64,000 nt of DNA, taken from NCBI GenBank assembly GCA_016124535.1, contig WGNK01000001.1, positions 62,001-126,000 on the forward strand. Direction: 5' to 3'. The notes under the pieces are model-generated. The model saw only the letters and a list, made by a program, of their open reading frames with translations, was not told the origin of the DNA and ran no database searches. Position numbers and translations under genes: made by a program. This stretch comes from Azospirillum sp. (GTDB taxonomy: Bacteria > Pseudomonadota > Alphaproteobacteria > Azospirillales > Azospirillaceae). This document shows, in pieces, positions 18,813 through 27,779 of this stretch (its first letter is position 1; each line of letters opens with the position of its first letter).

Positions 18813-20345
18813 ATGGAACGCCAGTACATCGTCCGCAAGAGGCTGCTGTTGACCGTGACGGCGCTGCTGGTTGCGGGGTTCCTGACGACCAACCTGGTCA
18901 GTTTCCACGTCTCCCGCTTGGCCCTGAAGACTACGATCCTGCATAACGAGCTGCCATTGACCAGCAGCAATATTTATTCTGAAATACAGGCCGACCTGCT
19001 GCGGCCGATTTTCATTTCGTCACTTATGGCGCACGATACCTTCCTGCGCGACTGGCTTCTCGCCGGAGAGCGGGACGTCGACAAGATTACCCGCTACCTT
19101 AACGAGTTCCGAGCGAAATATGATGTTTTCACCAGCTATCTGATTTCCGACAAGACCCAGCAGTATTACCATTTTTCCGGGCCGACCAAGAAAGTGTCGG
19201 AGGCGGACGGCCGTGATGTTTGGTTTTTTCGTGTCAAGGCGATGACGGAGCCATACGAAATCAATATTGATTATAATCAGGCTCAGGGCAATGATATTAC
19301 GATCTTCATCAACTATAAGATATTCGATTACGCCGGAAATTTTATCGGGGTCACCGGGGTTGGCCTCAAACTTGATGCGGTTGCGCGGATTATTGCGCGG
19401 TACAGCGGCGCCTTCAGCCGGACGGTATATTTTGTTGACCGAAGCGGCCGGATAACGGTGCGCTCCAACCCGTCGGAGAGTCCGCCGGGCAGCCTCGATG
19501 AGAACATCCGGAGCGCGCCCGGCGTCCGGGATATCGCCGACCGCCTGCTCACCACGGCGGATGGCCATTTCGAATACAGCCTTCGCGGCGAATCGATGCT
19601 CGTGACCTCCCGGCTGATCAAGGAGCTGGGCTGGTATGTCGTCGTGGAGCAGCGGGAGGCCGACATCATTGTCAATCTATGGCGTGGATTCCTGACCAAT
19701 ATTGCCATTGGGCTGGTGATTATTCTGATTACCATCACCGCCATCGCCTATACGATCAATATCTACCACAGGCGATTGGAAGCCCTGGCCACCACCGACA
19801 AACTGACCGGCATCCCCAACCGGCAGAGTTTCGATTCTTTGATTGAATATGCGATCAGGTTGAGGAAGCGGGCGCCGCGGCCGCTCTCGGTGATTCTGTT
19901 CGACATCGACCAGTTCAAGGAGGTCAACGACACCCTCGGCCACCTCAAAGGCGACGAGGCAATTCAAAGCCTGGTGGCCGTGGTGAAGGGCCGGCTGCGG
20001 GAGACCGACGTGCCGTGCCGCTGGGGCGGCGACGAGTTCATGGTATTGCTCGAAGGCTGTCCCCTGGAGCAGGCGCTGGCGGTCGCCGAAGACCTCCGTG
20101 CCGCCGTCGGTGCCCATGCCGTCCTGCCGTCGGAACCCGACCGCCGGATCACCATCAGCGCCGGCGTGGCCGACCTGCACGAGGGCGACAATCTGGACAC
20201 GCTGGTTTCGCGGGCCGATCGCGCCCTCTACCAGGCCAAGGCCCAAGGGCGAAATCGGGTCCTGGCAGCCGGCGCCGGTTCCGAACCGAACCCCGAGCGG
20301 CCGAGGGCGGGCGCCCGGGTCGGCGCGCTGGCACAGACGGGCTAG
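18813..20345 (+). CDS. Membrane-bound diguanylate cyclase with dCache-type sensor
   Basis: The 510-residue product has a first membrane segment at about residues 10-31, a periplasmic dCache-like sensor up to about residue 285, a second membrane segment (IAIGLVIILITITAIAYTI), and a cytoplasmic GGDEF domain. The GGDEF domain starts near TDKLTGIPNRQSFDSLI and has the intact active site WGGDEFMVLLEG. The inhibitory I-site RETD sits exactly five residues before GGDEF, so feedback inhibition by c-di-GMP is expected. It should make c-di-GMP in response to a periplasmic ligand. The sensor-coding part is visibly richer in A and T than its neighbours, which may mean the sensor was exchanged. The C-terminal tail is Pro/Arg/Ala rich. 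Confidence 0.93.
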   Translation: MERQYIVRKRLLLTVTALLVAGFLTTNLVSFHVSRLALKTTILHNELPLTSSNIYSEIQADLLRPIFISSLMAHDTFLRDWLLAGERDVDKITRYLNEFRAKYDVFTSYLISDKTQQYYHFSGPTKKVSEADGRDVWFFRVKAMTEPYEINIDYNQAQGNDITIFINYKIFDYAGNFIGVTGVGLKLDAVARIIARYSGAFSRTVYFVDRSGRITVRSNPSESPPGSLDENIRSAPGVRDIADRLLTTADGHFEYSLRGESMLVTSRLIKELGWYVVVEQREADIIVNLWRGFLTNIAIGLVIILITITAIAYTINIYHRRLEALATTDKLTGIPNRQSFDSLIEYAIRLRKRAPRPLSVILFDIDQFKEVNDTLGHLKGDEAIQSLVAVVKGRLRETDVPCRWGGDEFMVLLEGCPLEQALAVAEDLRAAVGAHAVLPSEPDRRITISAGVADLHEGDNLDTLVSRADRALYQAKAQGRNRVLAAGAGSEPNPERPRAGARVGALAQTG

Positions 20346-20407
20346 ACCAAACCGCGGCGCCGGGCGGCATCGCAGCCGCAACCGGCGATGCTGCGGCGCG
20401 GATTGGT

Positions 20408-20442
20408 CCGCGGGGAGATCCGGTAAGATCTCATCCCCGCGG
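20408..20442. terminator. Possible bidirectional hairpin between convergent genes
   Basis: Arms ccgcgggg (20408-20415) and ccccgcgg (20435-20442) are extended by agatc/gatct with a three-base bulge on the right side. The hairpin lies between the convergent ends of the diguanylate cyclase and ahcY. It lacks a T-run, so its role as a terminator is only a guess. Confidence 0.3.
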
Positions 20443-20475
20443 CCAACCGGCCGCCGGACGGCGGCGCGCTTACTA

Positions 20476-21786
20476 TTAGTAGCGGTAGTGATCAGGCTTG
20501 TACGGCCCGTTGACCGGCACGCCGATATAACCGGCCTGGCGAGCGGTCAACTCGGTCAATTTGGCACCGATCTTTTCCAGATGCAGCCGGGCGACCTTTT
20601 CGTCGAGGTGCTTGGGCAGCACGTAGACCTTGCGCTCGTAGTTCTTGGCATTGTTGAACAGCTCGATCTGCGCCAGCACCTGGTTGGTGAACGAGGCGCT
20701 CATCACAAAGCTCGGGTGGCCGGTGGCGCAGCCCAGATTGACCAGGCGGCCCTGGGCCAGCACGATCAGCCGCTTGCCGTCGGGGAACACCACCTCGTCG
20801 ACCTGGGGCTTGACCTCTTCCCAGCGGTAGTTGCGCAAGCCGCCGATCTCGATCTCGCTGTCGAAATGGCCGATATTGGCGACGATCGCCCGGTCTTTCA
20901 TCCGGCGCATGTGGTCGAGCGTGATCACGTCGACATTGCCGGTGCAGGTGACGAAGATGTCGCCAACCGCGGCGGCCTCGTCCATGGTGGTGACCTGATA
21001 GCCTTCCATCGCGGCCTGGAGCGCATTGATCGGATCGATCTCGGTCACCAGCACCCGCGAGCCCTGGCCGCGCAACGACGCCGCCGAACCCTTGCCGACA
21101 TCGCCATAGCCGCAGACCACCGCGACCTTGCCCGCCAGCATGACGTCGGTGGCGCGCTTGATGCCGTCGACCAGGCTTTCACGGCAGCCGTAGAGGTTGT
21201 CGAACTTCGACTTGGTGACGCTGTCGTTGACGTTGATTGCGGGGCACAGCAGCGTGCCGGCCTTGACCATCTCGTAGAGGCGGTGGACGCCGGTGGTGGT
21301 CTCTTCCGAGAGCCCGAGCACGTCGTTCAGCATCTCGGGATATTTTTCGTGCATGATCTGGGTCACGTCGCCGCCGTCGTCCAGAATCATGTTGGGGGTC
21401 CAGCCGTCCGGACCGCGCAGGGTCTGCTCGATGCACCACCAGAACTCTTCTTCGGTCTCACCCTTCCAGGCGAAGACCGGGACGCCGACCGCGGCGACCG
21501 CCGAGGCGGCATGGTCCTGGGTCGAGAAGATGTTGCACGACGACCAGCGCACCGTGGCGCCCAGATGCATCAGGGTCTCGATCAGCACCGCGGTCTGGAT
21601 CGTCATATGCAAGCAGCCGACGATGCGGGCACCCTGGAGCGGTTTGGCGTCGCCGTACTCGGCCCGCAGCGCCATCAGGCCGGGCATCTCGGTCTCGGCG
21701 ATGTTGATTTCCTTGCGGCCCCAAGCCGCCAAGGCAATGTCCTTGACCTTGAAATCGGTGAAGCCGGCCGCGGCGCCATCAGCCAT
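20476..21786 (-). CDS. ahcY: Adenosylhomocysteinase
   Basis: AhcY hydrolyses S-adenosylhomocysteine to adenosine and homocysteine, clearing the inhibitor left by methyltransferases. The 436-residue product has [17 protein letters not shown] near the N-terminus, the substrate block [18 protein letters not shown], the NAD-binding [18 protein letters not shown], and the C-terminal [17 protein letters not shown], whose last residues reach the partner subunit. GGAGA lies eight bases before the ATG at 21786. An 18-bp palindrome at 21875-21892, about 90 bases upstream, is a likely operator. No methionine-cycle gene is adjacent. Confidence 0.97.
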   Translation of the reverse strand: MADGAAAGFTDFKVKDIALAAWGRKEINIAETEMPGLMALRAEYGDAKPLQGARIVGCLHMTIQTAVLIETLMHLGATVRWSSCNIFSTQDHAASAVAAVGVPVFAWKGETEEEFWWCIEQTLRGPDGWTPNMILDDGGDVTQIMHEKYPEMLNDVLGLSEETTTGVHRLYEMVKAGTLLCPAINVNDSVTKSKFDNLYGCRESLVDGIKRATDVMLAGKVAVVCGYGDVGKGSAASLRGQGSRVLVTEIDPINALQAAMEGYQVTTMDEAAAVGDIFVTCTGNVDVITLDHMRRMKDRAIVANIGHFDSEIEIGGLRNYRWEEVKPQVDEVVFPDGKRLIVLAQGRLVNLGCATGHPSFVMSASFTNQVLAQIELFNNAKNYERKVYVLPKHLDEKVARLHLEKIGAKLTELTARQAGYIGVPVNGPYKPDHYRY

Positions 21787-21874
21787 CTCATATCTCCTGC
21801 AGGGAACGAATCGCTGGGGCCGCCCCGGCCCCAAAGGTGGCGGCGGTCTACCAAGCCAGGCGCCCCAGAGCAAG

Positions 21875-21892
21875 CATAAAGATATCTTTATG
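21875..21892 (-). promoter_or_regulatory. Perfect 18-bp palindrome upstream of ahcY (likely ArsR/SahR-type operator)
   Basis: The sequence cataaagatatctttatg reads identically on both strands and stands out as AT-rich within GC-rich DNA. It lies about 90 bases upstream of the ahcY start, flanked by gcaag on the left and cttgc (after one T) on the right. ArsR-family regulators that sense S-adenosylhomocysteine (SahR) are known to control ahcY through palindromes centred on GATATC, and this resembles such a site. The regulator gene is not in the window. Confidence 0.65.
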
Positions 21893-22069
21893 TCTTGCCG
21901 GTCGTGATCCGGCCCCGACCCGGGCTCGGGCCGCGTCCAGCCGGCCCTGACCGGCGGCGATCGGTCGCGCGGTGCGCTCGACTGTTGAGTGTTTGCGGCC
22001 GGTTCAATACCATCAGTCCCCGATCGGCCCGCGGGGCCGAACGGGACACCGCTGCGGGGTTGACTGGCG

Positions 22070-22486
22070 ATGCGCAAATTCATTCTCGGGAGTCTGGTCG
22101 CCGGTCTGGTTCTGCTGCCGGCGCTGACCTTCGCCCAAACCCAGCCGCAGTCGCCGCAAACCCCACCCCCGGCGGCTGCGCCAGAAACCCCGGCGTCGTC
22201 CAACTGGCGCCAGGACCCCAACCTGATTCCGGTGCTGATGGTCGGCGCGATCGCTGGCGCTGTCGCGATGAGCGTGGCGCTCGATGCGGTGGCGACCGGC
22301 TCCCTGGTCGCCAGCGGCGTGGCGATCCAGGAAGCGGTTGAGTCGATGCTGGAATTCGAGGCCGAGGGCGGCGCCGCCGGCGGATTGCTGCTGATTGGCG
22401 GTGTGGTTGGCGGCGTGGTCGGCTATTGGGTCAATGAAGTGCTGACGGAACGCAAGACCCACAGCCAGCCGGGCCAGAGCCACTGA
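22070..22486 (+). CDS. Exported or membrane protein of unknown function (Gly/Ala-rich)
   Basis: The 138-residue product has an N-terminal signal sequence ([19 protein letters not shown], likely cut before Gln-23), then a Pro/Gln/Ala linker of about 25 residues. Two hydrophobic glycine-rich segments follow ([20 protein letters not shown] and [18 protein letters not shown]), with an acidic amphipathic stretch between them and a polar tail. Glycine-rich paired segments of this type occur in small envelope proteins, but no family is recognised. It is divergent from ahcY and convergent with the ABC-2 permease gene (stops eight bases apart). Confidence 0.7.
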   Translation: MRKFILGSLVAGLVLLPALTFAQTQPQSPQTPPPAAAPETPASSNWRQDPNLIPVLMVGAIAGAVAMSVALDAVATGSLVASGVAIQEAVESMLEFEAEGGAAGGLLLIGGVVGGVVGYWVNEVLTERKTHSQPGQSH

Positions 22487-22493
22487 CCGCCGG

Positions 22494-23312
22494 CTACTCG
22501 CCGATCTGCAGCAGCGCACCGCGCCGACGGGCGGCCTGGAACGACCACAGGAACACCGCACCGGCCAGCGCCAGGTAGCCAAGGTTGAGCGCGGTGGCGA
22601 TGGCGAGTTGGCCCGCGGCGAAATGGCCGTGGAACAGCGCGGCGCGCATGCCCTCGAAGACGTGGGACGAGGGCAGCGCCCAGGCGATGGTCTGCAACCA
22701 GCCCGGCAGGATGGCCACCGGGTAATAGACCGCGCTGACCGGGGCGAGCAGGAACACCGCCATCCAGGCCAAGCTCTCGGCGCCCAGGCCGTGGCGCAGG
22801 ATCAGCGAGATGATCAGCAGGCCCAGCCACCAGCCCATCACGATCAGATTGAGGAAGAACACGATCAGCGGCCAGCCCAGCGAAACCACCGAATAGCCGA
22901 ACAGCGGCACCGCCAGCGCCGCCGCCGGCAAAACGCCGATCAGGGTGCGGATCAGGCTCATCACCATCAGGGCGACCAGCCATTCCTGGGGCCGCAACGG
23001 GCTGACGAACAGGTGACCCAGATTGCGTGACCACATCTCCTCAAGGAACGATACCGAGATGCCGAGCTGGCCGCGGAACAGCACATCCCACAGCAGCACG
23101 CCCGCGATCAGCACGCCGAACCCCTGGGCCGCCCAGTTGCTGGTGGTCGCCATGAACTGGCTGATGAAGCCCCACAGCACCATCTGCACGGTCGGCCAAT
23201 AGGCCAGTTCCAGGACCCGCGGCCACGATCCACGCAACAGATACCAGTAGCGGAGCACCATGGCGCCGATTCGGCGGGCGGACGGCGCGATGCGCCGGCG
23301 CGGCGTCGTCAC
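22494..23312 (-). CDS. ABC-2 type transporter permease
   Basis: The 272-residue product is an ABC-2 membrane domain with about six hydrophobic segments. The family pattern includes WPTVQMVLWGFISQFMA, an internal cytoplasmic stretch with SRNLGHLFVSPLRPQEWLV, and the C-terminal PVSAVYYPVAILPGWLQTIA followed by LPSSHVFEGMRAALF. Such permeases export lipids, polysaccharides or drugs together with a separate ATPase. The likely start is a GTG at 23312 that overlaps the stop of the upstream peptidase gene as GTGA. No ABC ATPase gene is adjacent, so its partner must be elsewhere. Confidence 0.88.
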   Translation of the reverse strand: MTTPRRRIAPSARRIGAMVLRYWYLLRGSWPRVLELAYWPTVQMVLWGFISQFMATTSNWAAQGFGVLIAGVLLWDVLFRGQLGISVSFLEEMWSRNLGHLFVSPLRPQEWLVALMVMSLIRTLIGVLPAAALAVPLFGYSVVSLGWPLIVFFLNLIVMGWWLGLLIISLILRHGLGAESLAWMAVFLLAPVSAVYYPVAILPGWLQTIAWALPSSHVFEGMRAALFHGHFAAGQLAIATALNLGYLALAGAVFLWSFQAARRRGALLQIGE

Positions 23313-24259
23313 CGCAGCGCTTTGTAGCGCTCGGTGGCGCCGACCAGCGCCGCGCGGATGCCGGGTTCCATCGCGGAATGTCCGGCGTCCGGGACGACCC
23401 GGTAATCGGCCTCCGGCCAGCGCCGGTGCAGGGCGTCGGCGGTGACGATCGGACAAATGATGTCGTAGCGGCCCTGGATGATGGTGGCCGGGATGTTGCG
23501 GATGCGATCGATCTGGTCGAGCAGCTGGGATTCCGGCTGAAATTTGTTGTTGCGAAAGTAATGGGCCTCGATCCGCGCCAGCCCGAGCGCATGGGTGTCT
23601 TCGCCGGCGGCGGCGATCAGGTCGGGGTTGGGCAGCAGGGAGGAGCACGCCCCTTCATAGATGCTCCAGGCCCGCGCCGCCGACATCCGCAGGCCGGGAT
23701 CCGGCGAGGTCAGCCGGCGCCAATAGGACTCCAGCGGATCGTCGCGCTCCTGCGGCTCAAGGAATTCGAGGAATTGCTGGGCCGCCTCGGGATAGACCGT
23801 GCGCATGCTGTGGAGGAACCAGTCGATCTCGCTCTGGCGCATCAGGAAGATGCCGCGCAGAATCAGACCGAGGATGCGGTCCGGGTGGCTCTGGGCATAG
23901 GCGAGCGCCAGGGTGCTGCCCCAGGAACCGCCGAACAGATGCCAGCGCGGGATACCCAGAAACTCGCGCAGGCGCTCGAAGTCGGAGATCAGCAACTCGG
24001 TGGTATTGCGGCGGATCTCACCCAGCGGGGTCGACCGGCCGGCGCCGCGCTGGTCGACGATCACGATCCGGTAATGGGTCGGATCGAAGAATCGGCGATG
24101 AGTCGGCGACGCGCCGGCACCAGGACCGCCATGAATGAACAGGATCGGCACGCCGCCGGGATTCCCGCTTTGCTCCCAATAGAGCGTGTGCAGATCATCG
24201 ACCCGCAGCATGCCATGCTTGAACGGCTCGATTGGGGGGAACAGCTCGCTGCGCGGCAT
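23309..24259 (-). CDS. pip: Proline iminopeptidase (S33 alpha/beta hydrolase)
   Basis: This enzyme removes N-terminal proline from peptides in the cytoplasm. The product from the ATG at 24259 has 316 residues and begins MPRSELFPPIEPFKHG. An in-frame ATG lies seven codons upstream, but AAGGAGAGG is placed correctly for 24259. Visible blocks are the oxyanion-hole motif HGGPGAGASP, DQRGAGRSTP, the nucleophile elbow GGSWGSTLALAYAQSHPDR, the catalytic Asp in IIQGRYDIICP, and the catalytic His in DAGHSAMEP. Its stop overlaps the ABC-2 permease start, so the two are probably translated together. Confidence 0.94.
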   Translation of the reverse strand: MPRSELFPPIEPFKHGMLRVDDLHTLYWEQSGNPGGVPILFIHGGPGAGASPTHRRFFDPTHYRIVIVDQRGAGRSTPLGEIRRNTTELLISDFERLREFLGIPRWHLFGGSWGSTLALAYAQSHPDRILGLILRGIFLMRQSEIDWFLHSMRTVYPEAAQQFLEFLEPQERDDPLESYWRRLTSPDPGLRMSAARAWSIYEGACSSLLPNPDLIAAAGEDTHALGLARIEAHYFRNNKFQPESQLLDQIDRIRNIPATIIQGRYDIICPIVTADALHRRWPEADYRVVPDAGHSAMEPGIRAALVGATERYKALR

Positions 24260-24531
24260 GTCGGCCGGCCTCTCCTTCACGGCGCGAACCGGGAGTGGTT
24301 CGCCAGTCTCCGGGCGCCGCCGGGCTCTGATGCGGCACCGTGTTCGATTTCGTTAGTGTATTGTCCGGTCGGACTTTAGGCAAAGCCCAACGGATTGCCC
24401 GGGGCATCTTATTCGGCGTCCGGCTCTGCGCCACGGAATCCTCACACCGAGTTTATCGACAAGTGATTTCCGAGTGCGATGCTGGGAGAATAGGGTCGTC
24501 CCGGTCAACATATCCAAGGGGAGGCTGTCTC

Positions 24532-24795
24532 ATGTCGTTCACCGCCAAGTCGTCACCGCTCGTCGTCGCCGCCGCTGCCGCAGCACTGTTCACCGCCGGC
24601 GTCACCCTGACCGCGTCGCCGACCCAGGCTGCCGGAGGCATTCATTGCGTCGGCGTCAATGCCTGCAAAGGCCAGAGCGAGTGCAAGTCGGCCAGCAACG
24701 AGTGCAAGGGCTTGAATTCCTGCAAGGGCCACGGCTGGGTGCACGCAGAGAGCAAGGCAGAGTGTGAGCAGAAGGGCGGCAAGGTCGGCGGCTGA
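24532..24795 (+). CDS. bufA: Bufferin-type RiPP precursor (BufA2-like, Cys-rich)
   Basis: The 87-residue product has a Sec signal peptide ([19 protein letters not shown], cleavage after AQA-A at about residue 34) and a short mature part with six Cys. The Cys lie in repeats of the CKG type: [30 protein letters not shown], then [13 protein letters not shown]. This matches the precursor of bufferins, copper-binding peptides whose Cys residues are modified by a DUF692 enzyme before export. A strong ribosome-binding site (GGGGAGG) precedes the ATG. The modifying-enzyme and partner genes follow directly, which makes the operon call robust; the final chemical form is inferred from the family. Confidence 0.85.
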   Translation: MSFTAKSSPLVVAAAAAALFTAGVTLTASPTQAAGGIHCVGVNACKGQSECKSASNECKGLNSCKGHGWVHAESKAECEQKGGKVGG

Positions 24796-24890
24796 CCGTT
24801 TCACCCGAAGACGTCCGCGGGCCGGCGATTCATCCGAGTCGTCGGCCCGGCGCCGTTCCCGGTCAACCGCGCGAGGGGCCTCGGTCCGCC

Positions 24891-25757
24891 ATGCCGCTGA
24901 CGTCCCGTAACGGGCTGCCCACCCTTGGCTTTGGCTTGGGATTGCGGCCCGATCACTATCTGGCGATCCTGGAGGATCGGCCCCGGGTCGACTGGTTCGA
25001 GGCGATTACCGAGAACTATCTGGTGCCGGGCGGCAAGCCGCTCGATTTCCTCGATCGCATCCGCGCCGACTATCCGATGGTGATGCACGGCGTTTCGCTG
25101 TCGATCGGCTCCATCGACCCGCTCGACCTCGACTATCTGGCGGCGGTCAAGGCGCTGGCGTCGCGCCTGGAGCCGGCCTGGATCTCCGACCATTTGTGCT
25201 GGACCGGGGTCCAGGGCGTCAATCTCCACGATCTGCTGCCGCTGCCTTACACCGAGGAGGCGCTGGCCCATGTCGTGGAGCGGGTGTGCCGGGTGCAGGA
25301 CTTTCTCGGCCGCCGCATTCTGCTTGAGAACGTATCGAGCTATGTCGCCTTTCACGACTCCGTGATCACCGAATGGGACTTCGTCGCCGCGGTCTGCCGC
25401 CAGGCCGACTGCCTGCTGCTGCTGGATGTCAACAATATCCATGTCAGCGCGTTCAACCATGGCTTCGATCCGCTCGACTATCTGGCGGCGGTACCCGGCG
25501 AGCGGGTGCAGCAGATCCATCTCGCCGGTCATACCGATAACGGCGACCATCTGGTCGATACCCACGACCACCCGGTGATCGACCCGGTGTGGACGCTCTA
25601 TGCCGAGGCGGTGCGGCGCTTCGGCTTCGCCTCGACCATGATCGAGCGCGACGATCGTATCCCGCCGCTTGCCGAACTGGTTGCCGAACTCGACCACGCC
25701 CGCGCGATCGGTGCCGCGCTGCTGGGGGATGCGCTGCTGGGGGAGGCGTCGGCATGA
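24891..25757 (+). CDS. bufB: DUF692 multinuclear non-haem iron oxidative enzyme (MNIO, BufB)
   Basis: The 288-residue product is a TIM-barrel MNIO of the MbnB/TglH superfamily. Expected iron ligands and active-site blocks are visible: FEAITENYL near residue 40, [10 protein letters not shown] near 65, ISDHLCWTG near 98, LLENVSSYV near 145, [15 protein letters not shown] near 180, and [20 protein letters not shown] near 205-224. In bufferin systems this enzyme oxidises precursor Cys residues, to thiooxazole-type groups in characterised cases. It lies 95 bases after the precursor gene and overlaps the next gene by four bases. Confidence 0.92.
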   Translation: MPLTSRNGLPTLGFGLGLRPDHYLAILEDRPRVDWFEAITENYLVPGGKPLDFLDRIRADYPMVMHGVSLSIGSIDPLDLDYLAAVKALASRLEPAWISDHLCWTGVQGVNLHDLLPLPYTEEALAHVVERVCRVQDFLGRRILLENVSSYVAFHDSVITEWDFVAAVCRQADCLLLLDVNNIHVSAFNHGFDPLDYLAAVPGERVQQIHLAGHTDNGDHLVDTHDHPVIDPVWTLYAEAVRRFGFASTMIERDDRIPPLAELVAELDHARAIGAALLGDALLGEASA

Positions 25758-26536
25758 GCGGTCTCGGCCGGCTCCAGGGCGGGTTCAAGGCCTTTCTATG
25801 GGGCGGCGGCGACGGCTTCGCCGAGTCCATTGCGCCGGGACCGCGGGCCTCGGTCGAGACGATGCTCGGGGTCTATCGTCATGCCTATCGCGCAAGGCTG
25901 CTCGAAGCCCTGGCGGTGGCGTTCCCGATCCTGAAGGAAATCGTCGGCGACGCGACCTTTGCGCAGATCGGTCACGGCTATATCGCCGATCAGCCCTCAC
26001 CCTATCGGTCGATTCGCTGGTTCGGTGATGGTCTGCCCCGGTTTCTCGCCGAACACCCCGATTGGGCCGGCAGCCCCTGGCTGTCCGAACTGGCAGCCTT
26101 CGAATGGACTCTCGGCACCTGCTTCGATGGTCCCGACGCGACACCGGTCGACGTCGCCGAGGTTGCTGCGGTCCCGCCCGAGGCCTGGCCGGACCTGCGG
26201 CTGCGCCTGTTGCCGACGGCCTGCCGGCTCACCCTGGCCTGGGGGGTGCCGCAGGCGTGGCGCGCGATCACCGACGGGGCCGCTGAAATCCCGCCGCCGC
26301 TGCGGTACGATCCGCCGGTAACCTGGCTGTTCTGGCGGCCGGACCTGCAGAGCAGGTTCCGCTCGCTCGAGGCCGGCGAGGAGGCCGCGCTCGATGCCGT
26401 GATCGCCGGCAGCTGCTTCGGCGACTTCTGCGAACTGCTGTCTGCGCGTCTCGGGCCGGACCAGGCCGCGCTCCTCGCCGCCGGATGGCTGCGCCGGTGG
26501 CTAGAGGACGGGCTGGTCGCCGCGGTGACCGTATAG
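25754..26536 (+). CDS. bufC: BufC/HvfC-type RiPP partner protein (DUF2063)
   Basis: The 260-residue product has the DUF2063 N-terminal domain ([20 protein letters not shown], then [20 protein letters not shown] and [20 protein letters not shown]) that accompanies DUF692 enzymes and is thought to bind and present the precursor peptide. The C-terminal half is helical with acidic patches. Its ATG overlaps the bufB stop as ATGA. The set precursor-MNIO-partner is therefore complete; no DoxX-like membrane protein or sigma factor gene, which some bufferin operons include, is next to it. Confidence 0.9.
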   Translation: MSGLGRLQGGFKAFLWGGGDGFAESIAPGPRASVETMLGVYRHAYRARLLEALAVAFPILKEIVGDATFAQIGHGYIADQPSPYRSIRWFGDGLPRFLAEHPDWAGSPWLSELAAFEWTLGTCFDGPDATPVDVAEVAAVPPEAWPDLRLRLLPTACRLTLAWGVPQAWRAITDGAAEIPPPLRYDPPVTWLFWRPDLQSRFRSLEAGEEAALDAVIAGSCFGDFCELLSARLGPDQAALLAAGWLRRWLEDGLVAAVTV

Positions 26537-26678
26537 CGCGGGCCGACCGGCCAGGTCTTTTGCTGCAGCGCCGCGCGCCCAAATACAAGAAGATGAGGTG
26601 AGCTTGTGCCGCTCCAACGAGCAAGGGCCGGCCGGTAGCGTGCGGCCCGGGACTCGAAGCGGCGAATGGGAGGCCGTC

Positions 26679-26966
26679 ATGATGGCCCGGGGAACGCCGC
26701 CGGTCGACGAATACGAACGTCTGCGGGCGGAAAACGAAGCGGAATTGCGCGACGCTTGCGGAGCCGGTGCGGCGGCGCTCCAACGCCGTCGAGCCGCGGC
26801 GCGGCGGCGGCTGTTCGAGCATGACCGACGCTGGTTCGAGGACCACTACCGATCCTTGATCGGCCCGGGAGCCGAAGAAACGCCGCCGCCGGCGGACCGG
26901 GCGGCAGCCGATGACGACGACGCTGCGGCGCTGTGGTACAACCTGATGTTCCGCGCCGGCCGGTGA
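26679..26966 (+). CDS. Small charged protein of unknown function
   Basis: From the ATG at 26679 (GGGAGG five bases upstream) the product has 95 residues. It is rich in Arg, Glu, Asp and Ala, with a long predicted helix (EYERLRAENEAELRDACGAG, then an Arg-rich stretch and RWFEDHYRSLIG), an acidic Asp run, and the end ALWYNLMFRAGR. No signal peptide, membrane segment or known domain is recognised. A GTG at 26598 would add 27 residues. It lies 142 bases after bufC, so it could be part of that operon or independent. Confidence 0.6.
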   Translation: MMARGTPPVDEYERLRAENEAELRDACGAGAAALQRRRAAARRRLFEHDRRWFEDHYRSLIGPGAEETPPPADRAAADDDDAAALWYNLMFRAGR

Positions 26967-27008
26967 TCCGGCCGGCGCCCGACTCCGGGGTGCTGTCCGG
27001 GGGGGCGG

Positions 27009-27779
27009 TTACTTCAAATATCTTGCCAGGATACGGTCGTAGCCGCCGGTCGCCAGCATTTGATGGAGCGCGTGGTCGATCGCGGCGACCAGAGGCGGGG
27101 CGACGGTTCGGCGGTTGAACAGGAAGACGACACCCTCGGAGCGAATCGCCGGGGAATACAGTTCGATCCGGCCGCCGAGGCCGCGCCGCTTGATCGCGGC
27201 GAGGGCGACCATGCCGTCCTCGATAAAGCCATCGATCGTCCCGGCAAGCAGCAGGTCCAGCGCGGCGTCAGCATTGGCGGTTTCAACCAGACGGCGGGCA
27301 AACGCGGGATCGCGCCGCAGGGTCGCGAATTCGGCGCCGTAATCCGCGGCGGGCGTGACCCCGAGCCGGAATGGCCCCGGCCCGAGTCCGGCCAGCCCGT
27401 TGCCGCCGAGGCGCGCGGTTTCGCCCCGGCGCAGGAACAGAATCTGCTCGCTGCGGCGATAGGCGGCCGAGGTCAGGCTGGGATGGTTCGGGCGATCGGG
27501 GGCCGGGACCCCGAGTTCGATATCGACTTCGCCGCGCTCGACCGCGCCGGGCAGTTGGGAGTGGGGCAGGCGCCGGGGTGCCAGAGAGCATCCCGCCGCC
27601 GCCGTCGCCGTGGTCAGCAGTTCGACATCGATGCCGGCGGCCGTGCCACCGGCGGCCTCGATCTCGAAAGGCGGGTTGGGTGCCCAGCCGAAAGTCAGAG
27701 TGCACGCCGCTGCGGCATCGACCAGCAACGCCGTCGCCAGAAAGGCTGCCGCGGTGCCCGTCAGACGTGCGGCCGTCAT
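27009..27779 (-). CDS. Periplasmic solute-binding protein, family 3 (PBPb)
   Basis: The 256-residue product has a Sec signal peptide (cleavage near AAA-C at about residue 25) and a type-3 periplasmic binding fold: LTFGWAPNPPFEIEAAGG, AGIDVELLTTATAAAGC, RGEVDIELGVPAPDRP, FRLGVTPAADYG, DLLLAGTIDGFIEDGM, and a C-terminal VAAIDHALHQMLATGGYDR. Such proteins bind amino acids or similar ligands for an ABC importer or serve as sensors. No permease or ATPase is nearby, so its use is unknown. The Cys after the signal could make it a lipoprotein, though the lipobox is not typical. Confidence 0.85.
   Translation of the reverse strand: MTAARLTGTAAAFLATALLVDAAAACTLTFGWAPNPPFEIEAAGGTAAGIDVELLTTATAAAGCSLAPRRLPHSQLPGAVERGEVDIELGVPAPDRPNHPSLTSAAYRRSEQILFLRRGETARLGGNGLAGLGPGPFRLGVTPAADYGAEFATLRRDPAFARRLVETANADAALDLLLAGTIDGFIEDGMVALAAIKRRGLGGRIELYSPAIRSEGVVFLFNRRTVAPPLVAAIDHALHQMLATGGYDRILARYLK

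Noticed and set aside
21787..21874. SAH or SAM riboswitch upstream of ahcY
   Set aside because: The leader is short and GC-rich, and the conserved core of a known SAH or SAM riboswitch could not be matched by eye. The palindrome is a better explanation for regulation.
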